From positions 806,001 through 870,000 of the forward strand of contig NZ_JACYFJ010000002.1 of the NCBI RefSeq assembly GCF_014855495.1: DNA of 64,000 nt. The letters are read 5' to 3'. This stretch comes from Euzebyella saccharophila. Lineage in GTDB: Bacteria > Bacteroidota > Bacteroidia > Flavobacteriales > Flavobacteriaceae. The translations under genes and the position numbers were made by a program. The notes beneath the pieces are model-generated. The model ran no database searches, was not told where the DNA came from, and saw only the letters and a program-made list of their open reading frames with translations. The stretch's first letter is position 1; the number at the start of each line of letters is the position of its first letter. This document shows, in pieces, positions 37,519 through 46,207 of this stretch.

Positions 37519-38868
37519 ATGCTTAATATATCTAAAAATCCGCTGAACAAAACCGTTCACCTTACGGGATATGCCTCCACGGAAAGGGTTTTTCATCAAA
37601 GGCATTACAAGCATTTAAACAGATTTCTTTTGGGGTCGGCTATTTTTGGGTTCATTGTCCTGTTGTTGCCATGGACGCAAAACGTTCGAGGAACTGGATA
37701 CCTTACCACTTTAAGTCCTGAGCACAGACCGCAGACCATACAATCACCCATTCCTGGAAGAATTGAAAAATGGTATGTGAACGAAGGTGATTTTGTACAA
37801 AAAGGAGATACCGTTCTATTCATTTCCGAGGTGAAAAATGAATATATGGATCCCAAACTGGTGGAAAGAACGGGAGCGCAACTGAAGGCAAAAAGTCTTT
37901 CTGTGCAATCTTATGAAGGTAAGGTAAAAGCCCTCAAGCAGCAGATTGTTGCCCTACAGCAAGAAAGAGGGCTAAAATTGGAACAGGCCAAAAACAAGCT
38001 CGCCCAATCAAAACTAAAGGTAAAGAGCGACAGCATTGATCTAATTGCTGCCGAGACAAATATTGATATTGCAGACAGGCAATATAACCGTACTGTTCAA
38101 TTGCAGGAAGAAGGCTTAAAAGCGGTGAAGGATGTGGAAGAAAAGCGTTTAAAACTACAAGAGACGCAGGCCAAATTGGTATCCCAAGAAAACAAGCTGC
38201 TGGCCTCTAGAAATGAAGTGATCAATGCAGAAATGGAAATTAATAGGCTTAGGGCATCCTATGCGGACAAAATAGCGAAATCTGAAAGTGATATGTTCAC
38301 CGCCCAATCCAACCAATATGATTCGGAGGCCCAGGTAAGCAAGTTGGAGAATCAATATTCCAACTACGATATTCGTAGTTCCTTGCATTATATAAGGGCT
38401 CCCCAAAGCGGGTATATCAACAAAGCGATCAAAGCGGGTGTGGGCGAAGCTTTTAAAGAGGGCGAACAGTTGCTTAACATTATGCCTTCTGATTTTGATA
38501 TAGCGGTGGAGACTTATGTATCGCCCATTGATTTGCCGTTGATCCATGTAGGAGGAAAAGTGAGGATACTTTTTGATGGATGGCCAGCTATTGTCTTTAG
38601 TGGATGGCCCAATACCTCCTACGGTACCTTTGGTGGTGAAGTAGTTGCTGTGGAAACCTTTATCAGTCCCAATGGTAAATACAGGGTCTTGTTGGCCCCA
38701 GACCCAGAGGACAGGGATTGGCCCAAAGACTTACGTGTTGGTTCCGGAGCAAGTACGATCGCTTTGTTGGACGATGTTCCAATCTGGTACGAGCTATGGC
38801 GACAACTGAGTGGTTTCCCTCCAAATTATTACCAACCGGAAACGGCAGCAAACACTCAAAAGAAATGA
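37519..38868 (+). CDS. HlyD-family periplasmic adaptor (membrane fusion protein)
   Basis: 449 aa. One transmembrane helix at about residues 34-53 (FLLGSAIFGFIVLLLPW). A split biotinyl-lipoyl domain follows (IQSPIPGRIEKWYVNEGDFV, then the returning half IRAPQSGYINKAIKAGVGEA). Between the halves is a long coiled coil, about residues 115-260. A beta-barrel C-terminal part follows. It links the inner-membrane ABC protein, 6 bp upstream, to the TolC-like protein whose ATG overlaps this stop. Confidence 0.92.
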   Translation: MLNISKNPLNKTVHLTGYASTERVFHQRHYKHLNRFLLGSAIFGFIVLLLPWTQNVRGTGYLTTLSPEHRPQTIQSPIPGRIEKWYVNEGDFVQKGDTVLFISEVKNEYMDPKLVERTGAQLKAKSLSVQSYEGKVKALKQQIVALQQERGLKLEQAKNKLAQSKLKVKSDSIDLIAAETNIDIADRQYNRTVQLQEEGLKAVKDVEEKRLKLQETQAKLVSQENKLLASRNEVINAEMEINRLRASYADKIAKSESDMFTAQSNQYDSEAQVSKLENQYSNYDIRSSLHYIRAPQSGYINKAIKAGVGEAFKEGEQLLNIMPSDFDIAVETYVSPIDLPLIHVGGKVRILFDGWPAIVFSGWPNTSYGTFGGEVVAVETFISPNGKYRVLLAPDPEDRDWPKDLRVGSGASTIALLDDVPIWYELWRQLSGFPPNYYQPETAANTQKK

Positions 38869-40262
38869 GGCAACTGATATACTACATCTTTTTCCTAAGT
38901 AGTTTTTGGGTACTTGGGCAAGAAACGACCACGGTGCTGCAGTTCAACGAGTACTTGGCATACGTTAAAAAGTTTCATCCCGTAGCCAGACAGGCAGAAT
39001 TGACCATTGATTCTGGGCAGGCAGAGCTCATGAAAGCTCGTGGAGCCTTTGACCCCAAGCTGGAGGTGGATTACAACAAGAAGCTTTTTAAGGGAACGGA
39101 ATACTACGAAAAGTTGAATTCTACTTTTAAGATTCCTGTTTGGTACAGTTTGGATTTTAAGGCGAAATACGATCGCAATGAAGGTGAATACTTGAACCCG
39201 ATGGACAATGTACCCGATGATGGATTGTACAGTGCAGGAGTTTCTCTTTCCGTGGGGCAAGGACTTTGGATGAACGACCGTATGGCCACCCTTAAACGAG
39301 CCAAAATTTTTAGGGAACAGTCAAAGGTAGAGCGCGATTTACAGGTTAACCAAATATTATATGAAGCTTCCATGGCCTATTTTAAATGGTTGGAAGCCTA
39401 CAGAAATCAAGAAACCTTCAATCAGTTTTTGTCCAATGCGCAAATGCGCTTCGAAAGCATAAAAATTAGTGCTCAGTCGGGAGAATTGGCGGCAATAGAT
39501 ACTGTTGAAGCAAAAATAACCGTTCAGGACCGTCAATTGGGATTGGAGCAATCAACCATTGATTTGGTCAACGCCTCTTTGGAACTTTCCTCCTTTTTAT
39601 GGTTGGACAATGTTCCCATAGAATTGCAAGCCAATGTGGTTCCGGATATTGATTTGGATGCTATTGTGGATACTACCTTGGAAATTGCCGGAATGCCCTT
39701 GGATAGCTTCCCGATGGAAAATCACCCAAAATTAAAATCGCTTGATTTTAAGGTGCAAAGTTTGGTTATCGACAAAAGGTTGAAGACCAATAAACTATTG
39801 CCTAAAATTGATGTGGAATACAATTTTTTAACGGAAACACCGGAGTACCTAAATTCCTTTGAAGACCAAAATTATAAAGCTGGGGTTACTTTTAGTCTCC
39901 CCCTATTTTTGAGAAAGGAACGAGGTGATTTAAAATTGGCAAAAATCAAGCTTAACTATGCCCGATTGGATTATGACAATGCCCAAATTCAAATTAGAAA
40001 CAAAATTGTAGGACTCTACCAGGCCTTGGATTCTTATCAAAAACAACAAAATTTGATGTTGGATATGGTGGACAATTACGAACGGATGCTCTCCGCGGAA
40101 GAACGTAAATTCAATCTAGGGGAAAGTTCCCTTTTCTTGGTAAATTCCCGTGAAAGCAAATTAATAGATGCCACGCTAAAGCGGAATGAAATTCAGAATA
40201 AATTCTATTCTGCCAAGGCGAAATTATTTAATTCCATCGGTCAGGCTCCGCAGAACCTATAA
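38865..40262 (+). CDS. TolC-family outer-membrane factor
   Basis: 465 aa from the ATG at 38865, which overlaps the HlyD stop in ATGA and gives a signal peptide (MRQLIYYIFFLSSFWVLGQ); the longer open frame reads into the HlyD gene. The body shows the repeated alpha-hairpin pattern of outer-membrane efflux proteins (FNEYLAYVKKFHPVARQAEL, QIQIRNKIVGLYQALDSYQK, KFNLGESSLFLVNSRESKLIDA). It is the exit duct of the preceding exporter. Its TAA is directly followed by the stop of the convergent gene, with no spacer for a terminator. Confidence 0.92.
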   Translation: MRQLIYYIFFLSSFWVLGQETTTVLQFNEYLAYVKKFHPVARQAELTIDSGQAELMKARGAFDPKLEVDYNKKLFKGTEYYEKLNSTFKIPVWYSLDFKAKYDRNEGEYLNPMDNVPDDGLYSAGVSLSVGQGLWMNDRMATLKRAKIFREQSKVERDLQVNQILYEASMAYFKWLEAYRNQETFNQFLSNAQMRFESIKISAQSGELAAIDTVEAKITVQDRQLGLEQSTIDLVNASLELSSFLWLDNVPIELQANVVPDIDLDAIVDTTLEIAGMPLDSFPMENHPKLKSLDFKVQSLVIDKRLKTNKLLPKIDVEYNFLTETPEYLNSFEDQNYKAGVTFSLPLFLRKERGDLKLAKIKLNYARLDYDNAQIQIRNKIVGLYQALDSYQKQQNLMLDMVDNYERMLSAEERKFNLGESSLFLVNSRESKLIDATLKRNEIQNKFYSAKAKLFNSIGQAPQNL

Positions 40263-42113
40263 TCAATTTTGTAGGTTTCCCTGGAGGTCGATGTTCACAG
40301 AAAATGGATCAAGCAACTTATCCACCAAAACACTTACGCTTTCTCGGTTTAATTCGGTGTCGGGATGGAAGGTTTGAAAGATTCCCCAATCGTTCCAATC
40401 CTTTTCTAAAGAGGCAAGGGAAAAGGATTGGTCCATAGTTTCCATTATTTTTTCCAAAAAGGAAATTTTCACCCCGTGACCTGATGCCGGTAACTTTTCC
40501 AATTGCGGAAAATAGGGCAGTAGCCCCTGTTTCAATTCATACTCTGAAACAATACGTTCTGGATAGAAAAAGGTTTGGTTGGCCCATTTATAAGGAATAC
40601 CATAAGTTTTTAAAACCCCGCTGGCCGCTATTTTTTGAATGGAGGAAAAATTGATGTCCGCCGGTTTTACATCAAAAAGCGGTAGTAAGTAGGCATTATG
40701 TTCCAACAAAAGTTGTTGTACATCACGAACGGAAACCTCGGAAACCTTCCTTTGTTTTTTGATGGCGGTAGCGGCTATAGCGCCAGCTGCCTGCCCAATT
40801 CCCAAAACAACTGGTTGTAAACGGGTGGTGCCGTTTACGATGTTACTCACACTGATATTCTTATCGGCCACCAAAAGGTTATCCGTATCCATAGGAATAA
40901 GTGCCCCCATGGGAATGGAGTAACTGGGTACCTTTATATTGATAAAGTCGATTACCGGAGCATTAGCATTCTTGTCATGATGGTGATCAATAGGATAATC
41001 GCCAACAGCCACGCCCGTTTTGTACAAATTAAAATCATAGGGTCTTTCCAAATGATCAACGGTCAAAAACACCTTCCCTTTTGCCCTTCTACCTTCCCTG
41101 TGGTAGGGAATCATGGGCAATTTATCCTTAGTTCCGAATTCATTGGCCAACCGCAAATGGTCAAACCCCAATTCTTGCTGAATGTAATAGATAAAACCAA
41201 GGGTAAATTCCTTTGCCTTCGCTATTTCGTTCTCCAGTTCTTTATTCGATAAGTCCTTCCAACCTATATAAAAGTCATTACCACAATGGGGCCAATTGAT
41301 CATATATTTACCATTGGGTAGCTTGGCATAATTTAGCATTTGCTCACATCCTGAAACTTGCCCGAACATCTCGCCTCCTTTTCGCTTACAGGCACATTCA
41401 TATGCTTCAGGGTCATAATTTTTGGGCTTTTTGACCAATCCCTTTTTAGACAAGGCGGAGGAGATTTGGGACACATCCTCTAAAATAGCAACGTAGGTTA
41501 AGTCTTGAATGATATCATTTGCGTTTTGTGGAGCTTCTTTCTCCCCTGTATCCACTTTGGAATCCATTCCATAGCGAAAGTCTGCATTTACTAGGGGAAG
41601 TACTTCCCCGGTTTCGGTGGCGTCAATTAAAATGGTGGCTAAAACGATATGTGTTTTTTTGTTTTGCTCGTAGGTGACGTGCCAGCCATCAGCCCGTTTC
41701 TTAATGATAGTATAGTTGGCATTAAAGGTCAATTTCAAGTTCGGGAACTGGGCCATTTCTCTTAGAATTTCTTGCCCTACGGAAGGTTCAAATAGCGTGT
41801 GGCTTACCCAACCGGTTGCCAAGCCTTTAGCACCCCCATAATGATTTCTCAACCTTTGTCTAAACTCGCCCCAAATTCCGGACGGCATATCGTGATTGCC
41901 ATCAATGGCCGAAACCCCTGCGGAGGTGAGCATGCCTCCCAACCAAGGTGTTGCCTCCATAATCTGTACCTGAACCCCACTTCTGGCAGCTTGAATACCA
42001 GCAGCAGTACCTCCTGCCCCACCACCAATGATGAGCACATCTACTTGGTTTTGTGCATGAAGCTCAGGGGATATCAAACAAAGAATCAAAAGAAAAAAAC
42101 GGATACAAAGCAT
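40263..42113 (-). CDS. Secreted FAD-dependent oxidoreductase (FAD_oxidored family)
   Basis: 616 aa with signal peptide (IRFFLLILCLISPELHAQ). Dinucleotide-binding motif DVLIIGGGAGGTAAGIQAARSG at the mature N-terminus, followed by MEATPWLGGMLTSAGVSAIDG, typical of PF12831. A second FAD-contacting region is VLATILIDATETGEVLPL. Members are frequent in Bacteroidota polysaccharide loci but their substrates are mostly unknown. It is the last gene of the putative operon symporter-DUF4434-epimerase-oxidoreductase, 12 bp after the epimerase stop, and so probably oxidises a sugar or a glycoside in the periplasm. Confidence 0.85.
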   Translation of the reverse strand: MLCIRFFLLILCLISPELHAQNQVDVLIIGGGAGGTAAGIQAARSGVQVQIMEATPWLGGMLTSAGVSAIDGNHDMPSGIWGEFRQRLRNHYGGAKGLATGWVSHTLFEPSVGQEILREMAQFPNLKLTFNANYTIIKKRADGWHVTYEQNKKTHIVLATILIDATETGEVLPLVNADFRYGMDSKVDTGEKEAPQNANDIIQDLTYVAILEDVSQISSALSKKGLVKKPKNYDPEAYECACKRKGGEMFGQVSGCEQMLNYAKLPNGKYMINWPHCGNDFYIGWKDLSNKELENEIAKAKEFTLGFIYYIQQELGFDHLRLANEFGTKDKLPMIPYHREGRRAKGKVFLTVDHLERPYDFNLYKTGVAVGDYPIDHHHDKNANAPVIDFINIKVPSYSIPMGALIPMDTDNLLVADKNISVSNIVNGTTRLQPVVLGIGQAAGAIAATAIKKQRKVSEVSVRDVQQLLLEHNAYLLPLFDVKPADINFSSIQKIAASGVLKTYGIPYKWANQTFFYPERIVSEYELKQGLLPYFPQLEKLPASGHGVKISFLEKIMETMDQSFSLASLEKDWNDWGIFQTFHPDTELNRESVSVLVDKLLDPFSVNIDLQGNLQN

Positions 42114-42125
42114 TTGGTCGTCGGG

Positions 42126-43292
42126 TTAGATAATATTGTTCAGAGTGTTGCTTACCTGTAAAAGTGCTCTGGGCACATGGAAACAGCCTTTCCACTTGCC
42201 TCCTTTTAATTTTAGAAGGGGCTCTCCCCTCCTATTCAGATAGCCAAACCATTCGCCTCCCTTGTCCGAATCCCTAAAATGGTTCCATGTATAATCATGC
42301 ACCTTTTCAAACCATTCTTTTGCCTTGGGGTTTCCGGTCAGTCGTATGGACTTTGACAAGGCCACCAAAGTCTCTAAATGTACCCACCACAACTTTTGAT
42401 CCCATTCCAGTTGTTGAGGCGGATTTCCTTTGGCATCCAAAAAATAAAAAATGCCTTCATGCTCCTTGTCCCAGCCGTATTCCAATTGCTGAAACATGAT
42501 TTTCTCCGCTTTGGCTATAAGTGCGTTATCCCCATTTTTGGCTCCCAAATCCATGAGGAACCACATGGCCTCAATAGCATGGCCAGGATTTAAAAGGCGT
42601 CCTTCAAAACTATCTACCAACGTACAGTTAGATGCAATATTCTCGTATACCAAACCCGATTCTTCTTGGTAGAATTTGTTTAAAATCAGGTCTGAAATTC
42701 CTTCCGTAAGCTGAGCGACTTGCTCTTTTTCCAATAAATGATCCAACTCCAAGGCCAGATTACACAAAATCATGGGTAATGCAAAGTTTTGCATCTCTCG
42801 CGTACCGGGATAGGTTTTGTTGTATTTCCCTTTCGGGTTTTCTTGTCTTTGTAGAATGTTTTGAAATGTAGCTTTGGCAATCGCGGCGTACTCCTTCTTG
42901 GAGTCCAATTTATAGTAGGCGCCAAAGGCCATGGCCGCAAAACAATCTGAAAAAATATTATAGGCTTGCACCAAAGGGCGACCCTCTTTTGTTAAGGAGA
43001 AATACCAGTTACCTTGGGCATCCCGCCCATGTTTTTTCATAAAATCAATTCCTAATTTAGCGGCATCCTTCCAATTTTCCTTTGCTTCCACCTGAGTAAA
43101 AAGCGTTGAAAACATCCAAGCTTGTCGCGCTTGCAACCACATAAATTTATCGGTATCAAAGACTTCTCCGTTTTCATTCAAGCATGTAAAATATCCCCCA
43201 TGAACCGTATCCAAGGAGTTTTTTTCCCAAAAAGGGACTACCTCTTTCAACAACTCGTTTTTATATAATGCGGCGTACTTTTTCATATCCAT
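42126..43292 (-). CDS. AGE-family sugar 2-epimerase/isomerase
   Basis: About 388 aa from the ATG at 43292, one base after the upstream stop; an earlier in-frame ATG would overlap that gene. The alpha6/alpha6 barrel of N-acylglucosamine 2-epimerases and cellobiose 2-epimerases is indicated by FMWLQARQAWMFSTLF, LNPGHAIEAMWFLMDLG, KLWWVHLETLVAL and GEWFGYLNRRGEPLL. No signal peptide, so it is cytoplasmic. Candidate reactions are GlcNAc/ManNAc, mannose/glucose or cellobiose/glucosyl-mannose interconversion. The adjacent sodium symporter supports intake of the same sugar. Confidence 0.88.
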   Translation of the reverse strand: MDMKKYAALYKNELLKEVVPFWEKNSLDTVHGGYFTCLNENGEVFDTDKFMWLQARQAWMFSTLFTQVEAKENWKDAAKLGIDFMKKHGRDAQGNWYFSLTKEGRPLVQAYNIFSDCFAAMAFGAYYKLDSKKEYAAIAKATFQNILQRQENPKGKYNKTYPGTREMQNFALPMILCNLALELDHLLEKEQVAQLTEGISDLILNKFYQEESGLVYENIASNCTLVDSFEGRLLNPGHAIEAMWFLMDLGAKNGDNALIAKAEKIMFQQLEYGWDKEHEGIFYFLDAKGNPPQQLEWDQKLWWVHLETLVALSKSIRLTGNPKAKEWFEKVHDYTWNHFRDSDKGGEWFGYLNRRGEPLLKLKGGKWKGCFHVPRALLQVSNTLNNII

Positions 43293-43293
43293 T

Positions 43294-44247
43294 TTAATTC
43301 TCTTCATTAAAGTATTCCATGTAGCGGTTGTATAAATGACCTGCCTGTAGATAGGCCGATTGTGGACTTATAAAGTGTGAAAACTCAAAAGTAATTGCCT
43401 TGGAACATCCGGCTTTTTGTGCCGCTTTCAACTTCAAAAGCATTTTTTCAAATTTGATGGGAAGAAATTTGATAGGCATATCGCGATCAAAGGATTCAAT
43501 ATTCGTCCAAGAATTCAACCCATATTTATCGGCCAATTCTTTATTGATATTTAAAAAGTGTTCCAACTCATGGTAATCTACATGACCATCTTGGAAGGCT
43601 ACCGTATCTACATCGTTCTTGATACCGTCAAAAATCTCGTCCCATTCCTGATAGTGTGTCTGTAGGGAAACTATATCCTGTTTGGCCAGCTTTCCTTCGG
43701 CAGCTAAAACGGCCTTTTTACCATCTATCCAAGGAGATATCATTACAGGCAAACCTCCACTTACATCCTTGCATTGCCTTCCCAAACTGGCAATAGCCTC
43801 TACGGAACCTTTGGTTTTTCGGCTTAGCTCTAAACTCAAATACCAACCCTTGAAAGCTTTGTAATGCCCATATTTCTTGTAAGCTTCCTCAATTACATAT
43901 TTATTACAATCAAGCTCATGTAACATATTACCGGTTTCCCAGTAAAGACCACTATCATAGGTGCCAAAATAAAAGTCCATACTGTATTTTTCGGCCAGTA
44001 CAAGGTACATTTCCACTAAGTCAGTAGGGGGCTCATAACAACCCTGTTGTTCAATTAAATAATTAGAGGGGTAGGTCAAAAAACGCTTATACCCAGAACG
44101 TATCAAAAAAACGGAATCGATTCCCATTTTGGCCATATGCGCGAAATCTGCATCCCACTCTTTTTTTCCCCAATTCTGGTGGGGAATGTCGTGACTGATT
44201 TCATCTAAAAAAGTGCCGCTAATCTTTAGCGGAAGTTGTATGCTCAT
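43294..44247 (-). CDS. DUF4434 TIM-barrel protein
   Basis: 317 aa from the ATG at 44247, which overlaps the symporter stop as TAATG. The sequence LKISGTFLDEISHDIPHQNW and KMGIDSVFLIRSGYK match DUF4434, a glycoside-hydrolase-like TIM barrel often found next to sugar transporters in Bacteroidota. FKGWYLSLEL and ITFEFSHFISP are likely barrel-end segments with acidic residues. There is no signal peptide, so it would be cytoplasmic. Function is unproven; a hydrolase for the imported glycoside is a fair guess. Confidence 0.75.
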   Translation of the reverse strand: MSIQLPLKISGTFLDEISHDIPHQNWGKKEWDADFAHMAKMGIDSVFLIRSGYKRFLTYPSNYLIEQQGCYEPPTDLVEMYLVLAEKYSMDFYFGTYDSGLYWETGNMLHELDCNKYVIEEAYKKYGHYKAFKGWYLSLELSRKTKGSVEAIASLGRQCKDVSGGLPVMISPWIDGKKAVLAAEGKLAKQDIVSLQTHYQEWDEIFDGIKNDVDTVAFQDGHVDYHELEHFLNINKELADKYGLNSWTNIESFDRDMPIKFLPIKFEKMLLKLKAAQKAGCSKAITFEFSHFISPQSAYLQAGHLYNRYMEYFNEEN

Positions 44248-46073
44248 TAAAGGTTCTTTAGGTTGTTCCACCAATATTTTTTAAGTAATGCCGAAGTGAG
44301 AATCAGTATGGCGCACCAAATAATCATTTCAGTGTTTTCCCTTAGCATAAAATAAATGGGAATGACCACCTGTGCCATTTGCCAAACAACGCCCACCATT
44401 ACATTAAAACTGTCTCTTTTAAAATTCTTGTTGGGAATAAAATCTGGATTTACCGCTAAAATCTCCTCTCTTATGGGTTTCCAAAAACCCCAAGGTTTCG
44501 TCTTTTTATAAAATTCCTTTACCTGTTCCCTATTGGGTAAGGGTTGTAAATAGGTACCGATAATACACCCCAACATAGAAAACAAGAGGATAACCGGAAA
44601 TACGAAAATGTCTACATATTCAGGAAAAAAGAACAATTTAATGGTAGAAGCAATGAGGCCAAAAAGCATCCCCCAGAAATACCCCATCCCCGTAAATCGC
44701 CACCAAATCCACTTAAGTACATTGGCCGCCACATATCCTCCATAAAGAGCAGAGCTTAACCACAAAATCAATTGATTAAGCGACCCAGCATTAAAACCGA
44801 ATACAATTCCTACTACCACTAATAGCAATGACGAAAGAATGCTATACTGTACCAGACGTTTATCAGTTGCCTTTGGGTTGATGTATTTCTTATAAATATC
44901 ATTGACTATATAGGCCGGTGCCGAATTCACAAAAGCGGCAAACGTACCCATAAAAGCAGCTAAAAACCCGGCCAGCATGAGTCCTTTTAATCCTACCGGA
45001 AGAAATTTGTTGATAGCCATGGGCAACACTTGCTCAAAATCTATCACATCTCCCATAGCCGTAATTTCCGGCCCCATATGTACCAAGGCCAAAACAGCAA
45101 AGCCAATAATCATAAAATAGCGGGGAAGGTATAGCACGCAGATGGTCAAGAAGCTCATCTTAGCAGCTTCAGCCGGGGTTTTAGTAGCTAAAATTCGTTG
45201 CATGTCATAACTGGGAACAGGACCGGCGGTGGAGGCCAAAATTCCTTTTAATACCATTAACACAAACAAAAGTCCGAACAAATCAAACCCATCCTGGGCA
45301 ATTTTGGAATCTACTTGCGGAAAGGGCGTACCGCTCCAATCCAAACCAAGGTTCCAACCAAAAAAGAGGTTTTTCCACCCAGCAGGTACAATTTGGGTGA
45401 GGGAAGTAACATCAACCGTATGATAAGCTACGACACCTACACCAATGCAGGCTATGGTCATGACCACAAATTGCATTACCTCCGTTGCCACTACGCTGTG
45501 CATACCTCCCTTTATGGTATAGAGCGAGGTTAGCCCACAAATGATCAAAGCGTAGCTTTTGGCAGAATCTACCTCAAAGCCCAATACCTCAAAACCAAGG
45601 TCCCACGGTAAAATGGTGGTGCTATATTTACCTATACCCTCAAAAAAGTAAGCAATAAACCCAAGTACGCTTATGACGGCAAAAACAACGATTATGATGT
45701 GTGACAGTTTTGCTCCGCGCCCATCACCAAAGCGAAAGGTAATCCATTCTGCACCCGTCATTACATTGGAGCGGCGCATCCAAATGGCTAAATACACAAA
45801 AACGAAAACTTGGTTCCATACGGGCCAGAGCCAAGGGAGCCAAGCACTTTTTAATCCGTAGACAAAAAGAATACCCACCGTCCACATAGTACCAGATATA
45901 TCGAACATGCCAGAGGCATTGCTCAAGCCCAAATAATACCAAGGTAATTGATTGCCTCCCAAAAAATAGGACTCTAAATTTTTGGAAGCTTTTCTGGATA
46001 AATAAAACCCAAGTAGCAATACCCCTATTACATAGGTCGCTACAATGGCAATATCAATGAAATGCAAGGTCAT
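44247..46073 (-). CDS. Sodium:solute symporter (SSS family), sugar type
   Basis: 608 aa with about 13-14 transmembrane helices from the N-terminus (IDIAIVATYVIGVLLLGFYLS) onward. Family segments include SNASGMFDISGTMWTVGILF and LAGFLAAFMGTFAAFVNSAPAYIVND. It would bring a mono- or disaccharide across the inner membrane with sodium. It is the first gene of the four-gene operon and faces the LacI-type regulator gene across 134 bp that contain a palindromic operator candidate. Confidence 0.9.
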   Translation of the reverse strand: MTLHFIDIAIVATYVIGVLLLGFYLSRKASKNLESYFLGGNQLPWYYLGLSNASGMFDISGTMWTVGILFVYGLKSAWLPWLWPVWNQVFVFVYLAIWMRRSNVMTGAEWITFRFGDGRGAKLSHIIIVVFAVISVLGFIAYFFEGIGKYSTTILPWDLGFEVLGFEVDSAKSYALIICGLTSLYTIKGGMHSVVATEVMQFVVMTIACIGVGVVAYHTVDVTSLTQIVPAGWKNLFFGWNLGLDWSGTPFPQVDSKIAQDGFDLFGLLFVLMVLKGILASTAGPVPSYDMQRILATKTPAEAAKMSFLTICVLYLPRYFMIIGFAVLALVHMGPEITAMGDVIDFEQVLPMAINKFLPVGLKGLMLAGFLAAFMGTFAAFVNSAPAYIVNDIYKKYINPKATDKRLVQYSILSSLLLVVVGIVFGFNAGSLNQLILWLSSALYGGYVAANVLKWIWWRFTGMGYFWGMLFGLIASTIKLFFFPEYVDIFVFPVILLFSMLGCIIGTYLQPLPNREQVKEFYKKTKPWGFWKPIREEILAVNPDFIPNKNFKRDSFNVMVGVVWQMAQVVIPIYFMLRENTEMIIWCAILILTSALLKKYWWNNLKNL

Positions 46074-46134
46074 TATCTCCGGTAATAAGGTAACAAAGTG
46101 TTATTAAAAAACATTAAAAGTAAAATTTTTCAAC

Positions 46135-46152
46135 TGTGTTCACGAGCACACA
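46135..46152. promoter_or_regulatory. Candidate LacI-family operator
   Basis: TGTGTTCACGAGCACACA is an 18-bp imperfect dyad centred exactly on CG, the usual centre of LacI-family sites. The outer five bases match perfectly (TGTGT/ACACA). It lies 62 bp before the symporter start and 56 bp before the LacI-type gene start. Confidence 0.6.
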
Positions 46153-46207
46153 TTACAAATGTAGACAAAAATTGTATTTTAGTCACTATTTTTTACACTA
46201 ACCATTA

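Noticed and set aside
38718-38864. N-terminal extension of the TolC gene inside the HlyD gene
   Set aside because: The ATG at 38865 overlaps the HlyD stop and gives a proper signal peptide.
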